A stretch of DNA of 64,000 bases from Xanthobacteraceae bacterium 501b (GCA_000378025.1 KB899087.1:2294001-2358000); one strand, 5' to 3'. Positions 8,970 to 17,370 are shown, numbered from the stretch's first letter. Notes: generated from the letters alone by a model not told the origin. Program-made: numbers and translations.

Positions 8970-10058
8970 CTACCCCCGCGTGCGGGCGCGGATCATGTAG
9001 CCGTCATAGGGGTATTCGCCAACCTGCCACCACAGATACTCCTCGTTGCGGAAGGCGATCTGCGCGTCCATGATCTTCTTGAAGCCGGCATTCTTGGCGC
9101 CGATCTCGGCGATCAGCTCGTTCGAGGCCTGCCAGGAGGCGTCGAGGAAAGCCTGCGGAAAGGTGCGCAGCTGGGCACCCGCCGCGACCAGCCGGCGCAG
9201 CGCCGCCGGGTTGAAGGCGTCGTATTTCGCCAGCATGTCGGCATTGGCATAGGCCACCGCCGCCTCGAACGCGGCCTGGTAGCTCTTGGGCAGGGTGTTC
9301 CACTTGTCGCGGTTGACCACGACATTCATCGTCGGCCCGCCATCCCACCAGCCGGGATAATAGTAATAGGGCGCCACCCGGACGAAGCCGAGCTTCTCGT
9401 CATCATAGGGCCCGACCCATTCGCAGGCGTCGATCGTGCCCTTTTCCAGCGCGGCATAGATGTCGCCGGGGGCGATCTGCTGCGGCACCACGCCGAGCTT
9501 GGCCACCACCTGCCCGGCAATGCCGCCGATGCGGAACTTCAGGCCGCGGAAGTCGGCGAGGTCCTTCACCTCCTTGCGGAACCAGCCGCCCATCTGGGTG
9601 CCGGTATTGCCGCCGAGAAAGCCGACGAGGTTGTATTTGGCGAGGAACTCGTCCTGCAATTCGCGCCCGCCACCATGGTAGAACCAGGCGTTCTGCATGC
9701 GCGCATTCAGCCCGAACGGCATGGTGGTGAAGCAGGCGAAGGACGGGTCCTTGCCGGTGTAGTAATAGAGCGGCGTCTGCGCGATCTCGACCGTGCCGTT
9801 CTGCACCGCGTCCAGCGCCTGCAGACCGGGCACGATCTCGCCGGCGGCGAAGTTCTGGATGACGAACCGCCCCTGCGTCACCTCGCTCACATATTTCGAC
9901 ACCAGCTCATTGGCGCCGAAGATCGCGTCGAGCACCTTCGGCACCGAGGAGGTGAGCCGCCAGCGGATCTGCGGCGCGTCCTGCGCCAAAGCGGGCGCCG
10001 CCAGCGCGCTCGCGGGGGCGGCGATGGCGGCGGTGCGGAGAAAGTCGCGGCGCTTCAT
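8970..10058 (-). CDS. TRAP transporter solute-binding protein, DctP family (paralogue)
   Basis: 362 residues. KRRDFLRTAAIAAPASALAAPALAQ is a Tat-type signal. The mature protein is the close paralogue of the downstream gene and shares blocks such as PGLQALDAVQN, TMPFGLNARMQNAW and the ending NEEYLWWQVGEYPYDGYMIRAR. The family delivers carboxylate substrates to DctQM permeases. Start 10058 is chosen because GAGGGA lies upstream and the Tat motif begins at once; an upstream in-frame start at 10136 would place 26 Cys-rich residues ahead of it. Probably co-transcribed with the following receptor gene, 59 bp away. No permease genes in the window. Confidence 0.9.
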   Translation of the reverse strand: MKRRDFLRTAAIAAPASALAAPALAQDAPQIRWRLTSSVPKVLDAIFGANELVSKYVSEVTQGRFVIQNFAAGEIVPGLQALDAVQNGTVEIAQTPLYYYTGKDPSFACFTTMPFGLNARMQNAWFYHGGGRELQDEFLAKYNLVGFLGGNTGTQMGGWFRKEVKDLADFRGLKFRIGGIAGQVVAKLGVVPQQIAPGDIYAALEKGTIDACEWVGPYDDEKLGFVRVAPYYYYPGWWDGGPTMNVVVNRDKWNTLPKSYQAAFEAAVAYANADMLAKYDAFNPAALRRLVAAGAQLRTFPQAFLDASWQASNELIAEIGAKNAGFKKIMDAQIAFRNEEYLWWQVGEYPYDGYMIRARTRG

Positions 10059-10212
10059 GGGCAGGCATCCCTCGCAAATGGGCGAGCGATGTTTGCAACA
10101 GCCCGCCGCGCAGGGCAACCGGCTTGGCTGATGCACGGGCCGGCGCGCAAATGTTCTTGCTCTGTTCGCGTTCCCTCGCTAGCTTTTCCCGGTCATCGGG
10201 GAGACGTTGCAC

Positions 10213-11043
10213 ATGGACGACAAGGCCGCCCGCTTCCGCGCCCTGCATGAGGGGCCCGGCGCCTTCATCCTGCCCAACCCGTGGGACGCCGGCACGGCGC
10301 GCATCTTCGCCGCGATGGGCTATCCCGCTCTCGCCACCACCAGCGCCGGCATGGATTTCTCGCGCGGCGTCGCGGAGGGGACGACCTCGCGCGCGGATCT
10401 GTTCGCCCATTGCGCCAGCATCGTCGCCGCGACGCCGCTGCCAGTGTCGGCCGATCTCGAAATGGGCCTTGGCGACAGTCCCGAGAGCGCGGGCGAGACC
10501 ATCCGCACGGCTGCCGCCCTTGGGCTGGCCGGCGGATCGCTGGAGGACCATACCGGCCGCCGCGACGCGCCGATCTACGATTTCACCCTCGCGGTGGAAC
10601 GCATCGCGGCGGCGGCGGAAGCGCGCCAGGGCCTGCCGGGCGATTTCGTGCTCACCGCGCGGGCGGAGAATTTCCTGTGGGGTCGGCCCGATCTCGACGA
10701 CACCATCCGCCGCCTGCAGGCCTTCGAGGCGGCGGGGGCCGATGTGCTCTATGCCCCCGGCCTGCCGGATATCGCGGCGGTGCGCACGGTCTGCGCGTCG
10801 GTGTCCCGGCCGGTGAATGTCGTCATCGGCATCGGCAAGACGCGCTTCACCCGCGACGAACTGAGCGAGGCCGGCGTGCGGCGCATCAGCATCGGCTCCA
10901 GCCTCGCCCGGCTCGCCTATGGCGCGGTGATCCGCGCGGCACAGGCAATGCAGCGCGCGGGGCGGTTCGATTTCCTCGACGAGGCCATGGGCTTCGCCGA
11001 GATCGAGGCGCTCTTCGCCACGTTCGAGGCACAGCAGCGATAG
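10213..11043 (+). CDS. Isocitrate lyase/PEP mutase family protein
   Basis: About 276 residues. Single TIM-barrel domain of the PEP mutase/isocitrate lyase superfamily: NPWDAGTARIFAAMGYPALATTSAGMDFSRG, then ADLEMGLGD (metal-binding acidic pair) and LTARAENFLWG. The family makes or breaks C-C or P-C bonds next to a carboxylate. This short subgroup is annotated as carboxyvinyl-carboxyphosphonate phosphorylmutase-like or 2-methylisocitrate lyase-like, usually without known substrate. ATG 10213 with GGGGAGA upstream is the likely start; TTG 10207 is possible. Divergent from the TRAP receptor pair, so it could process their ligand, which is inference. Confidence 0.82.
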   Translation: MDDKAARFRALHEGPGAFILPNPWDAGTARIFAAMGYPALATTSAGMDFSRGVAEGTTSRADLFAHCASIVAATPLPVSADLEMGLGDSPESAGETIRTAAALGLAGGSLEDHTGRRDAPIYDFTLAVERIAAAAEARQGLPGDFVLTARAENFLWGRPDLDDTIRRLQAFEAAGADVLYAPGLPDIAAVRTVCASVSRPVNVVIGIGKTRFTRDELSEAGVRRISIGSSLARLAYGAVIRAAQAMQRAGRFDFLDEAMGFAEIEALFATFEAQQR

Positions 11044-11078
11044 GCCGGACGGGGCAGCAAGGCGGGGGAGATGCCCCC

Positions 11079-12257
11079 TCACCCCTCCATGACGATGCGC
11101 GGCGCGGCGCGGGCCGTGCTACGGCGGCCGGCGAGCGAATCGCGCACCGATTGCGCGATGGCGCGGTAGATGCCCGCCTCCGGGCTGTCCGGTCGGGTCG
11201 CCACCACAGGCAGGCCGGCGTCCGACGTCTCGCGGATCGACATCTGCAGCGGCACCTCGCCGAGGAAGGGCACGCCGAGCCGCTGCGCCTCGTGCCGCGC
11301 CCCGCCATGGCCGAAAATATCCGAGCGTGTGCCGCAGTGCGGGCACATGAAGTAGCTCATGTTCTCCACCACGCCGAGAACCGGCACATTCACCTTCTGG
11401 AACATGGCGATGCCGCGCCGCGCGTCGATCAGCGCGAGGTCCTGCGGGGTGGAGACGATCACCGCGCCGGCCAGCGGCACCTGCTGCGCCATGGTCAGCT
11501 GCGCATCGCCGGTGCCGGGCGGCATGTCGACGACGAGAATGTCGAGCGGCGCCCAGTTCACTTCCTTCAGCATCTGGCTGATCGCCGACATCACCATCGG
11601 CCCGCGCCAGATCATCGGCGTCTCTTCCTCCACGAGGAAGCCGATCGACATCACCTTGAGGCCGAAGGCCTGCATCGGGGTGATCATCCGGCCGTTCACC
11701 TCGGGGCGCCCCTTCAGCCCCATCAGGCGCGGCACGGAGGGGCCGTAAATATCGGCGTCGAGCAGGCCGACCTTGAGCCCGGAGGCGGCGAGGCCTAGCG
11801 CCAGATTGGCCGCCAGCGTCGACTTGCCCACCCCGCCCTTGCCCGAGGCCACCGCGATGATGGCGCCGACACCCGGCAGGCCCGGCGCTTCCTTCTGCGG
11901 ATCGGCCGGGGGCTGGGCATGGGTGTGTCCCGCATGGGAATGGCCGGCATGGGAATGGCCGCCGGGCGCGCGCGCGGCCGCCGGCGTGTGCGAGGCGACC
12001 GGGGGCAGGCCGGCCTTGCGCTCGGCGGTGAGCGCCACCAGCGCCGAGGTCACGCCCGGCGTGCCGCGCACGGTGCGCTCCACGGCGGCGCGCACCGGCT
12101 CCCAGGCCTGCGCCTGCGCGGCATCGACCGTGATCGACATGTAGACCTTGCCGTCCGAAACAAGGATGTCGGACAGCACGCCGGCCTCGGTCACGGGACG
12201 GCCGTCGGGGGCGGAAACCTGCGCCAGCCGCGCCTTCACATCGTCTGCCGTCGCCAT
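11079..12257 (-). CDS. apbC: Mrp/NBP35-family Fe-S cluster carrier ATPase with His-rich linker
   Basis: 392 residues. Residues 1-85 are an MIP18/DUF59-like domain and residues 130-392 a P-loop ATPase. The deviant Walker A is GKGGVGKST at 139-147, the switch regions DADIYGPSVPRL and VVDMPPGTGD follow, and the cluster-binding C305-P-H-C308 pair is present. ApbC/Mrp binds and transfers [4Fe-4S] clusters to apoproteins in the cytoplasm. The two domains are joined by an unusual linker, residues 101-113, with six His in an HSHAGHSHAGHTHA-like repeat that looks able to bind metal. Stands alone, divergent from the amino acid ABC operon. Confidence 0.93.
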   Translation of the reverse strand: MATADDVKARLAQVSAPDGRPVTEAGVLSDILVSDGKVYMSITVDAAQAQAWEPVRAAVERTVRGTPGVTSALVALTAERKAGLPPVASHTPAAARAPGGHSHAGHSHAGHTHAQPPADPQKEAPGLPGVGAIIAVASGKGGVGKSTLAANLALGLAASGLKVGLLDADIYGPSVPRLMGLKGRPEVNGRMITPMQAFGLKVMSIGFLVEEETPMIWRGPMVMSAISQMLKEVNWAPLDILVVDMPPGTGDAQLTMAQQVPLAGAVIVSTPQDLALIDARRGIAMFQKVNVPVLGVVENMSYFMCPHCGTRSDIFGHGGARHEAQRLGVPFLGEVPLQMSIRETSDAGLPVVATRPDSPEAGIYRAIAQSVRDSLAGRRSTARAAPRIVMEG

Positions 12258-12506
12258 CGCGCGCTTCTCCTCAATAGACCTGTTTCAAGCTGAGACACAC
12301 CAGCGCGGGCGCAGCGTCAACCCGTGCCGCGCCATTGCCCGATCGGCCGGCCTGATGGTGCCGCACTGCACAAAAATGGATCAGTTCGACTTTCTGACTA
12401 GGGATGCAGCAGCCCCCGTTGCACTACATTCGGAATTAGTGCCAGCATGGGTTGCCGGGAACGACAGAACACACCGGCGAAGCACACAGTATCAGAGGGG
12501 AACATC
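12258..12506. other. Intergenic region between divergent apbC and ABC receptor genes
   Basis: 249 bp holding both promoters. The right half is relatively AT-rich (around 12370-12460), as expected for the promoter of the binding-protein gene. I see no convincing operator dyad, riboswitch or small gene here. Confidence 0.5.
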
Positions 12507-13298
12507 ATGAGGCTCGTCACCCGGTTCGCGGCCGTGGCCATTCTCGCAGCGGCCATCCTTGCCGTGCCCCTGGCCGGCGGCGCCTCCGCCAAGGAATGGA
12601 AGACCGTCCGCATCGGCACCGAAGGCGCCTACCCGCCCTTCAACTATATGGACAAGGGCGAGCTGAAGGGCTTCGACATCGACATCGCCAAGGCGCTGTG
12701 CGCCGAGATGAAGGTGGAATGCACTTTCACCGCGCAGGATTGGGACGGCATCATCCCCGCGCTGCTGGCCGGCAAATACGACGCCATCGTCGCCTCGATG
12801 TCGATCACCGAGGAACGCAAGCAGCAGATCGCTTTCTCCAACAAATACTACAAGACCGCCGCCATCTTCGCCGCCCCCAAGGACAGCAAGATCACCGACA
12901 CCTCGCCGGCCGCGCTCAAGGGCAAGGTGCTGGGCGCGCAGGCCTCGACCATTCACTCGAACTACCTCGAAGACGTCTACGCCAAGGCCGGCGCCGAGGT
13001 GAAGCTCTATGGCAAGCAGGACGAGGCCAATCTCGACCTCGCCAATGGCCGGCTCGACGCGGTGCTGGCGGACAAGATCGTGCTGCTGGAATGGCTGAAT
13101 TCCAAGGATGGCGGCTGCTGCCAGTTTGTCGGCGCCGACCATACCGACGCGAAATATTTCGGCGAGGGCATCGGCGTCGGCATCCGCAAGGGCGACCCCG
13201 AGCTGGTGGCGATGTTCAACAAGGCGATCGACGCGATCGTCGCCAACGGCACCTACAAGACCATCAACGACAAGTATTTCCCCTTCAGCGTCTACTGA
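12507..13298 (+). CDS. Polar/basic amino acid ABC transporter substrate-binding protein
   Basis: 263 residues. Signal peptide ending GGASAKEW, then the family-3 solute-binding fold: VRIGTEGAYPPFNYMDKGELKGFDIDIAKALC, DWDGIIPALLAGKYDAIVASMSITEERKQQIAFSN and LPGQ-like GAQASTIHSNYL. These match the lysine/arginine/ornithine, histidine and octopine/nopaline receptors (ArgT, HisJ, OccT). The adjacent C-C in KDGGCCQF is typical of the disulphide region. AGAGGGGAAC precedes ATG 12507. First gene of a receptor-permease-permease operon. Confidence 0.92.
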   Translation: MRLVTRFAAVAILAAAILAVPLAGGASAKEWKTVRIGTEGAYPPFNYMDKGELKGFDIDIAKALCAEMKVECTFTAQDWDGIIPALLAGKYDAIVASMSITEERKQQIAFSNKYYKTAAIFAAPKDSKITDTSPAALKGKVLGAQASTIHSNYLEDVYAKAGAEVKLYGKQDEANLDLANGRLDAVLADKIVLLEWLNSKDGGCCQFVGADHTDAKYFGEGIGVGIRKGDPELVAMFNKAIDAIVANGTYKTINDKYFPFSVY

Positions 13299-13373
13299 CG
13301 CCCGCGCCGCAGCGTCGTTCCGGCACGGCCGGGGCGGCGCCTTTTCGTCGAACCGTGGGGCGCGCCATCCGTC

Positions 13374-14096
13374 ATGTTGAATCTGCTTGAGCTGCTGTCC
13401 TTCGGCCCCAATGGCTGGGGCGACGAGATTTTGCAGGGCGCGCTGCTCACCATCGAGCTCGCCCTCGTCACCCTCCCCGTCGGCATCGTCATCGGCCTTG
13501 CCGTGGCGGTGGCCAAGGATTCGCGCTCGCGGGCGCTGCGCGCGGTGGGCGACCTCTACACCACGGTTTTTCGCGGGCTGCCGGAACTGCTCACCCTGTT
13601 CATCGTCTATTATGGCGGGCAGATGCTGCTCACCCGCCTCGCTGGCTATGTGGTCGAGGGCGCCCATATCGAGGTGAACCAGTTCGTCGCCGGCGTGGTG
13701 GCGCTGGGGCTGGTGCTCGGCGCCTTCTCCAGCGAGGTGCTGCTCGCCGCCATCCGCGCCGTGCCGAAGGGCCAGAAGGAGGCGGCGTCCGCCCTCGGCC
13801 TGTCGGGCTGGAACACCTTCCGGCTGGTCACATTCCCGCAGCTCTGGCGGGTCGCCCTGCCGGGCCTGTCCAACAACTGGATGGTGCTGCTGAAAGACAC
13901 CTCGCTGGTCTCGGTCATCGCCATCAGCGATCTGATGCGCCAGACCTCGATCGCGGTGGGCGTGACCAAGCAGCCCTTCTTCTTCTACCTCGTCGCCTGC
14001 CTCATCTATCTCGTGTTTTCCGGCCTTTCGAGCATCGTGTTCACCGCGCTGGAAAACCGGGCCTCGCGCGGCTTCAAGCGGGTGGGAGGCCATTGA
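13374..14096 (+). CDS. Amino acid ABC transporter permease, HisQ/OccQ type
   Basis: 240 residues with about five membrane helices and the BPD_transp_1 EAA loop (KGQKEAASALGLSGWNTFRLVTFPQLWRVALPGL). The TVFRGLPELLTLFIVYYGGQ block is characteristic of the HisQ/OccQ half of a heterodimeric polar amino acid importer. It pairs with the next gene, whose start overlaps its stop. No ATP-binding subunit follows, so the complex needs one encoded elsewhere. Confidence 0.92.
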   Translation: MLNLLELLSFGPNGWGDEILQGALLTIELALVTLPVGIVIGLAVAVAKDSRSRALRAVGDLYTTVFRGLPELLTLFIVYYGGQMLLTRLAGYVVEGAHIEVNQFVAGVVALGLVLGAFSSEVLLAAIRAVPKGQKEAASALGLSGWNTFRLVTFPQLWRVALPGLSNNWMVLLKDTSLVSVIAISDLMRQTSIAVGVTKQPFFFYLVACLIYLVFSGLSSIVFTALENRASRGFKRVGGH

Positions 14097-14845
14097 TGGA
14101 ACCGTTTCTCGGCTCGCTCGGCGAGGGCTTCCTTTGGGCGATGGGGCTGATCGGCCTCAACGCCGATTTGATGAGCCGCTACGGCCTGCGCTTTCTCGAC
14201 GGCGTCTGGGTGACGCTGCAGCTGGTCGGGCTGTCCATCGTCTTCGGCGCCGTGCTGGCGCTGCCGCTCGCCATCGCCCGGGTGGAAGGCGGCAAGGTGC
14301 TCTCCCGCGCGGCCTTCACCTATTCCTATTTCTTCCGCGGCACGCCGCTGCTGGCGCAGACCTTCCTCATCTATTACGGCGCCGGCCAGTTCCGCGAACA
14401 GCTCACCGATATCGGCCTGTGGTGGTTCTTCCGCGATGCCTTCAACTGCGCGGTGTTCACCTTCACGCTGAACACCGCCGCCTACCAGTCGGAGATCCTG
14501 CGTGGCGGCATCCAGACCCTGCCGGCGGGGCAGATGGAGGCGGCGCAGGCGCTCGGCCTGTCGCGGGTGCTGGCCTATCGCAAGATCATCCTGCCGCAGG
14601 CGATCGCGGTGGGGCTGCGCCCGCTGGGCAATGAGCTGGTGCTGATGATCAAGGCCAGCGCCATTGCCTCGGTCATCACCGTCTACGATTTGATGGGCGT
14701 CACCCGCCTCGCCTTCTCCCGCTCCTATGACATGGAGGTCTATCTCTGGGCGGCGGTGCTGTATCTGCTGATGGTCGAGATCGTGCGGCGGGTGTGGAAC
14801 GTGCTGGAGCGCCGGCTGAACCGGCATCTTCTGGTGTCGCGGTAG
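14096..14845 (+). CDS. Amino acid ABC transporter permease, HisM/OccM type
   Basis: 249 residues, about five helices, EAA loop AGQMEAAQALGLSRVLAYRKIILPQAIAVGLRPLGNEL and the FFRGTPLLAQTFLIYYG block of HisM/OccM permeases. ATG 14096 overlaps the preceding stop (TGATG), indicating translational coupling; a TTG codon directly before it is a less likely start. Completes the membrane part of a polar amino acid importer. The ATPase gene expected here is absent: the next gene is a convergent DNA-repair-type protein. Confidence 0.92.
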   Translation: MEPFLGSLGEGFLWAMGLIGLNADLMSRYGLRFLDGVWVTLQLVGLSIVFGAVLALPLAIARVEGGKVLSRAAFTYSYFFRGTPLLAQTFLIYYGAGQFREQLTDIGLWWFFRDAFNCAVFTFTLNTAAYQSEILRGGIQTLPAGQMEAAQALGLSRVLAYRKIILPQAIAVGLRPLGNELVLMIKASAIASVITVYDLMGVTRLAFSRSYDMEVYLWAAVLYLLMVEIVRRVWNVLERRLNRHLLVSR

Positions 14846-14857
14846 CGCGACCGGTTC

Positions 14858-14935
14858 CATCCTTCGAGGCTCGCTTCACTCGCACCTCAGGATGACGGCG
14901 TTCAAGCGAACAAGTATCGTCATGCTGAGGTGCCG
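14858..14935. repeat. Extragenic repeat element (Hyphomicrobiales type)
   Basis: CATCCTTCGAGG (14858-14869) pairs with CCTCAGGATG (14885-14894), and a related copy in partial form follows at 14918-14935 (GTCATGCTGAGGTG). The motif CATCCTTCGAGGCTCGC...CACCTCAGGATGA is a dispersed extragenic repeat I know from Bradyrhizobium/Rhodopseudomonas-like genomes. It fills the gap between the converging permease and glycosylase genes. Confidence 0.6.
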
Positions 14936-14981
14936 GCCGCAGGCTGGCTTTGACGCACGCAGGGCCTTGATTCCCACCACC

Positions 14982-15617
14982 CTACCCCAGCAGCCGCGCC
15001 ACCTCGGCGCGCAGCACCGGCACGAGATCGGCCTCGAACCAGGGGTGGCGCTTCAGCCAGCCGGTATTGCGCCAGGAAGGGTGCGGCAGCGGAAGGAAGC
15101 GGGGATTCTCGCGCGCGTCAAAAATCTCGCGCCAGCGCTCCACCCGCTCGCTCAGCCCGCCGCCCGCGAAGCGCTCCAGCCCGAGCCGCCTGAGATGATA
15201 GGCCTGCGCCGCCGCCCCCACCGCGACGACAAGATCGAACGGCGCCCGCGCGGCGAACAGCCGGTCATGCCACAGGCCAGCGCATTCCCGGCGCGGCGGC
15301 AGGTCGCCGCCCTTGCCGTCCTGCCCGGGAAAGCAGAAGCCCATCGCCGCCACCGCGATGCGGTCAGGGTCATAGAAGGTCTCGGCGCTGACCCCGAGCC
15401 AGTCGCGCAGCCGGTCGCCGGAGGCATCGGTGAAGGAGCGGCCGGAGCCGTGCACCTTGGTCCCCGGCGCCTGCCCGGCAATGAGGATTTTGGCGCGCGG
15501 CCCGACATGCAGCACCGGGCGCGGCGCATGCGGCAGCGGTTTTCCGCGCGGCGTCTCCACGCAGAAGCGGCAGGCGCGGATCTCAGTGAGCAGGGCGTCG
15601 AGGTCGTCGGCGGGCAT
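14982..15617 (-). CDS. Uracil-DNA glycosylase family protein
   Basis: 211 residues. Shows the UDG-superfamily layout: an N-terminal ACRFC cysteine pair, motif 1 GQAPGTKVHGSGRSFTDASGDRLRDWLG, and C-terminal motif 2 PLPHPSWRN. This resembles the family 4/5-like proteins and the stand-alone UDG-like group rather than Ung. Superfamily members remove uracil or damaged bases from DNA; the exact base specificity cannot be told. Start ATG 15617. Positioned convergent to the amino acid permease and followed by a thermonuclease-like gene upstream. Confidence 0.82.
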   Translation of the reverse strand: MPADDLDALLTEIRACRFCVETPRGKPLPHAPRPVLHVGPRAKILIAGQAPGTKVHGSGRSFTDASGDRLRDWLGVSAETFYDPDRIAVAAMGFCFPGQDGKGGDLPPRRECAGLWHDRLFAARAPFDLVVAVGAAAQAYHLRRLGLERFAGGGLSERVERWREIFDARENPRFLPLPHPSWRNTGWLKRHPWFEADLVPVLRAEVARLLG

Positions 15618-15651
15618 GGCGCTTAGATAGGGAGCCTTCGCCCGCCCGTCA

Positions 15652-16206
15652 TCACTCCGCCGGGCGTGGATGGCGCGCCCGCCACTCCGCCGGCGTCTCG
15701 AACGGGCCGGCCCAGATGCCGGCGCCGGCTGCCCGCGCCGCCCGCTCTTCGGCGCCGTAGGCCAGCCCCAGCGCCACCGCCCAGCCCTGCCGCACCAGTT
15801 CCGCCCCGATATCCCAGCCGTCGACCGCGCAGCGCGCCACGGCGCGGCCATAGCGGTCCTCGTCCACGGGCCGGCAACTCACCTCGCCCTGGGCGACGAG
15901 CGCCGCCAGCGCCGCGCGCGCCTTCATCCCGCAGGGCCAGGCCTTCGCCCCCTCGCCGCACTCCTGATGCAGTTCGGGCGCGTCGATGCCCTCCAGCCGC
16001 ACCCGCTCGCCGGATATCTCCAGGCTGTCGCCATCCGCCACCCGCACCGCGCCGGTGAGCGGGGGGATGAAGCGCTCGACCAGCAGCGCAATCAAGATCA
16101 GCACGCCAGCGAGGGCAATCCCGCGCCACGTCTGTGGCCGCCAGCCCCGTGGCCGCCAGCCGCGCGGAGGGCGATGTCGCTGCGCGCGTGACGGGTTGAA
16201 CCCCAT
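15652..16206 (-). CDS. Membrane-anchored thermonuclease-family (SNase) protein
   Basis: 184 residues. An Arg/Pro/Trp-rich cytoplasmic N-terminus (about 28 residues) is followed by one membrane helix (GIALAGVLILIALLVERF) and a staphylococcal nuclease-like OB fold: VRVADGDSLEISGERVRLEGIDAPELHQ, then DRYGRAVARC. The conserved Asp, Arg and Glu positions of the SNase active site are visible. It would hydrolyse nucleic acid on the periplasmic face, or may be catalytically modified. The four-cysteine pattern (CGEG...PCG...CRPV...RCAV) is common in alphaproteobacterial members. Confidence 0.83.
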   Translation of the reverse strand: MGFNPSRAQRHRPPRGWRPRGWRPQTWRGIALAGVLILIALLVERFIPPLTGAVRVADGDSLEISGERVRLEGIDAPELHQECGEGAKAWPCGMKARAALAALVAQGEVSCRPVDEDRYGRAVARCAVDGWDIGAELVRQGWAVALGLAYGAEERAARAAGAGIWAGPFETPAEWRARHPRPAE

Positions 16207-16212
16207 TACCAG

Positions 16213-16304
16213 CCCTCATGGCCGGGCTTGACCCGGCCACCCAGCCCCACCGCGCGCACCACCCGGTAAAGGCTGGATCCCCGGGTCAAGCCCGGGGATG
16301 AGGG
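16213..16304. repeat. Paired inverted extragenic palindromes (REP-like unit)
   Basis: Two related hairpins in opposite orientation: GGCCGGG/CCCGGCC at 16220-16238 and ATCCCCGGG/CCCGGGGAT at 16277-16299, both built on a GGGCTTGACCC-like core. They are framed by an outer inverted repeat, CCCTCAT at 16213-16219 and ATGAGGG at 16298-16304. This is the known style of Hyphomicrobiales dispersed palindromic unit (GGCCGGGCTTGACCCGGCC). It lies between the nuclease gene start and the cobT stop. Confidence 0.7.
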
Positions 16305-16347
16305 TCGAAGGTTCAGACGCACCACGTCGCGCCGCACGGCCGTCCCT

Positions 16348-17370
16348 TCACGCCCCCGCCACACCCGCCTCGGCAAAGGTCGCCATGCCGCCATGGCAGG
16401 CCAGCGCCGATTTGATGATGCCGATGGACAGCGCCGCGCCGGAACCTTCCCCCAACCGCATGTCGAGATCGAGCAGCGGGCGCAGGCCGAGCCGCTGCAG
16501 CACGGCGCGATGCGCCGGCTCGGCCGAGACATGGCCGGCGAGGCAATGGTCAAGCGCCGAAGGGTCGAGCGCCTTCAGCACGGCGGCGGCGGCCGTCACC
16601 ACATAGCCGTCGAGCACCACAGGCACGCGCTGCAGCCGCGCGGCGAGGATGGCGCCGGCCATCGCCGCCACTTCGCGCCCGCCCAGCTTGCGCAGCACTT
16701 CCAGCGGGTCGTCCAGATGCCCCTTGGCGCGCGCCACCGCCGCCCGCACCGCCTCGATCTTGCGTTCCAGCACCTCGCCGGTGGCGCCGGTGCCGGGGCC
16801 GACCCAGTCGCCCGCCTGCCCGCCATAAAGCCCGTGGAAAATGGCGGCGGCCACGGTGGTGTTGCCGATGCCCATTTCGCCGAGGCACAGCAGGTCCGGC
16901 TCGCCGGCCAGCGCCTCCATGCCGAAGGCCATGGTGGCGGCGCATTCGGCCTCGGTCAGCGCGTCTTGTTCAACGATATCCGGCGTCGGCAGGTCGAGCG
17001 CGAGGTCGAACACCCTGAGCCCGGCGCCGAACACGCCGCAAATCTGGTTCACCGCCGCCTTTCCGGCGGTGAAGGTGGCGACCATCTGCTTGGTCACGTC
17101 CGAGGGGTAAGGCGAGACGCCGCGCCCCGCCACGCCATGGGTGGCGGCGAACACCGCCACGGTCGGCCGGTTGATCTGCGGAATCTCCCGACCCTGCCAG
17201 CCGGCGAGATGGATGGCGATTTCCTCCAGCCGGCCCAGCGCGCCGGGCGGCTTGACGAGTTGCCCCTGCCGGGCGGCCGCGGCGGCGCGGGCGGCCATGT
17301 CCGGCCCCGGCATCTGGGCAACGAGGTTGCGGATATCGTCAAAGGGCAGGCCGGTGGCGGAGCGCAGCAT
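16348..17370 (-). CDS. cobT: Nicotinate-nucleotide:dimethylbenzimidazole phosphoribosyltransferase CobT
   Basis: 340 residues. Makes alpha-ribazole phosphate from dimethylbenzimidazole and nicotinate mononucleotide for the B12 lower loop. Recognisable blocks are KPPGALGRLEEIAIHLAGWQ, AATHGVAGRGVSPYPSDVT, LGEMGIGNTTVAAAI and the catalytic-glutamate loop MRLGEGSGAALS (E308, matching Salmonella Glu317). Start ATG 17370 gives the standard length; the frame stays open further upstream but that extension looks Arg-rich and non-homologous. Divergent from bluB, which makes its substrate. No cobalamin riboswitch is evident in the shared leader. Confidence 0.96.
   Translation of the reverse strand: MLRSATGLPFDDIRNLVAQMPGPDMAARAAAAARQGQLVKPPGALGRLEEIAIHLAGWQGREIPQINRPTVAVFAATHGVAGRGVSPYPSDVTKQMVATFTAGKAAVNQICGVFGAGLRVFDLALDLPTPDIVEQDALTEAECAATMAFGMEALAGEPDLLCLGEMGIGNTTVAAAIFHGLYGGQAGDWVGPGTGATGEVLERKIEAVRAAVARAKGHLDDPLEVLRKLGGREVAAMAGAILAARLQRVPVVLDGYVVTAAAAVLKALDPSALDHCLAGHVSAEPAHRAVLQRLGLRPLLDLDMRLGEGSGAALSIGIIKSALACHGGMATFAEAGVAGA

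Noticed and set aside
11918-11957. Tandem 15-bp repeats that could suggest a CRISPR or VNTR
   Set aside because: They are in frame and encode the His-rich linker of the Mrp protein; only about two units.
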